From contig NC_067206.1 in assembly GCF_026262505.1 (NCBI RefSeq), positions 24,381,896 to 24,445,895 on the forward strand: a stretch of 64,000 nucleotides of DNA, given 5' to 3'. Position 1 is the first letter of the stretch; every line of letters starts with the position of its first letter. Shown in pieces: positions 63,956 through 64,000 of the stretch. Made by a program: the position numbers and the translations under genes. Source of the stretch: Trichomonas vaginalis G3 (Eukaryota; Parabasalia; Trichomonadida; Trichomonadidae). A model generated the notes under the pieces. The model was not told the origin of the DNA. It was given only the letters and a program-made list of their open reading frames with translations, and did no database searches.

Positions 63956-64000
63956 TTTATTTTTATTGGAGATAATATTTGATTCTTTTTACTTTTGTCG

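Overview
The window looks like nuclear DNA of a trichomonad flagellate, most likely Trichomonas vaginalis or a close relative. The reasons are the very AT-rich spacers, intron-free host genes packed a few hundred bases apart, an initiator-like TCACTTTTCA motif 25 bases before the Rpn11 start, trichomonad-style ankyrin/DUF3447 genes, large Maverick (Polinton) virus-like elements, and a 1304-bp mariner that matches what I remember of Tvmar1. I see no tRNA, rRNA or CRISPR array. REGION 1 (1 to about 38.47 kb) is accessory DNA made of nested elements. Maverick A runs off the left edge. Its visible parts are a collagen-like fibre gene, two jelly-roll minor-capsid candidates, a packaging ATPase, small core or membrane-active proteins, and a protein-primed-type DNA polymerase B gene carrying an HNH zinc domain. 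It has been hit by an intact mariner (2041-3344), a 0.86-kb insert holding five long hairpins (8015-8876), a MULE-like TIR element (12400-13474), and a second complete-length Maverick. That second element, Maverick B (13630 to about 38003, 24.4 kb), has identical 51-bp terminal inverted repeats plus a terminal A/T run. It carries a DNA adenine methyltransferase, an integrase, a second unrelated-looking PolB, an SF3 helicase, a packaging ATPase, a double-jelly-roll capsid candidate, minor-capsid homologues, a phage-tail-like fibre, two KilA-N proteins and an HNH nuclease. Both Mavericks are broken, with roughly ten breaks in all apart from the insertions, and are treated as fossils; many individual genes still look whole. 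I did not recognise an adenovirus-type maturation protease in either. REGION 2 (about 38.47-64 kb) is host chromosome. It holds proteasome deubiquitinase Rpn11, a broken DUF3447-ankyrin gene, a Sec20-like SNARE, a leucine-rich-repeat/coiled-coil protein, a 1291-aa multi-pass membrane protein with a degenerate cyclase-like tail, a coiled-coil protein, a HECT ubiquitin ligase, a membrane-anchored S1/P1-like nuclease, an armadillo-like protein, a four-repeat ankyrin protein and a TMEM231 homologue of the flagellar transition zone. Between them lie three non-coding transposon-like units: a 1982-bp element with 274-bp inverted repeats, a TTAA-flanked element, and a TA-flanked MITE nested in the latter. 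The strongest candidates for something undescribed are all in the Mavericks. First, a start-proximal motif (T-tract ending TTTTAY, then 9-12 and usually 10 bases, then ATG) is shared by more than twenty genes of both elements and absent from the host genes. Second, six copies of a nested-hairpin module beginning GGGTAGA sit beside tandem arrays of 22-bp or 25-bp units. Third, there is an array of five consecutive long hairpins. Fourth, the fibre gene has a bacteriophage-tail-like C-terminus.
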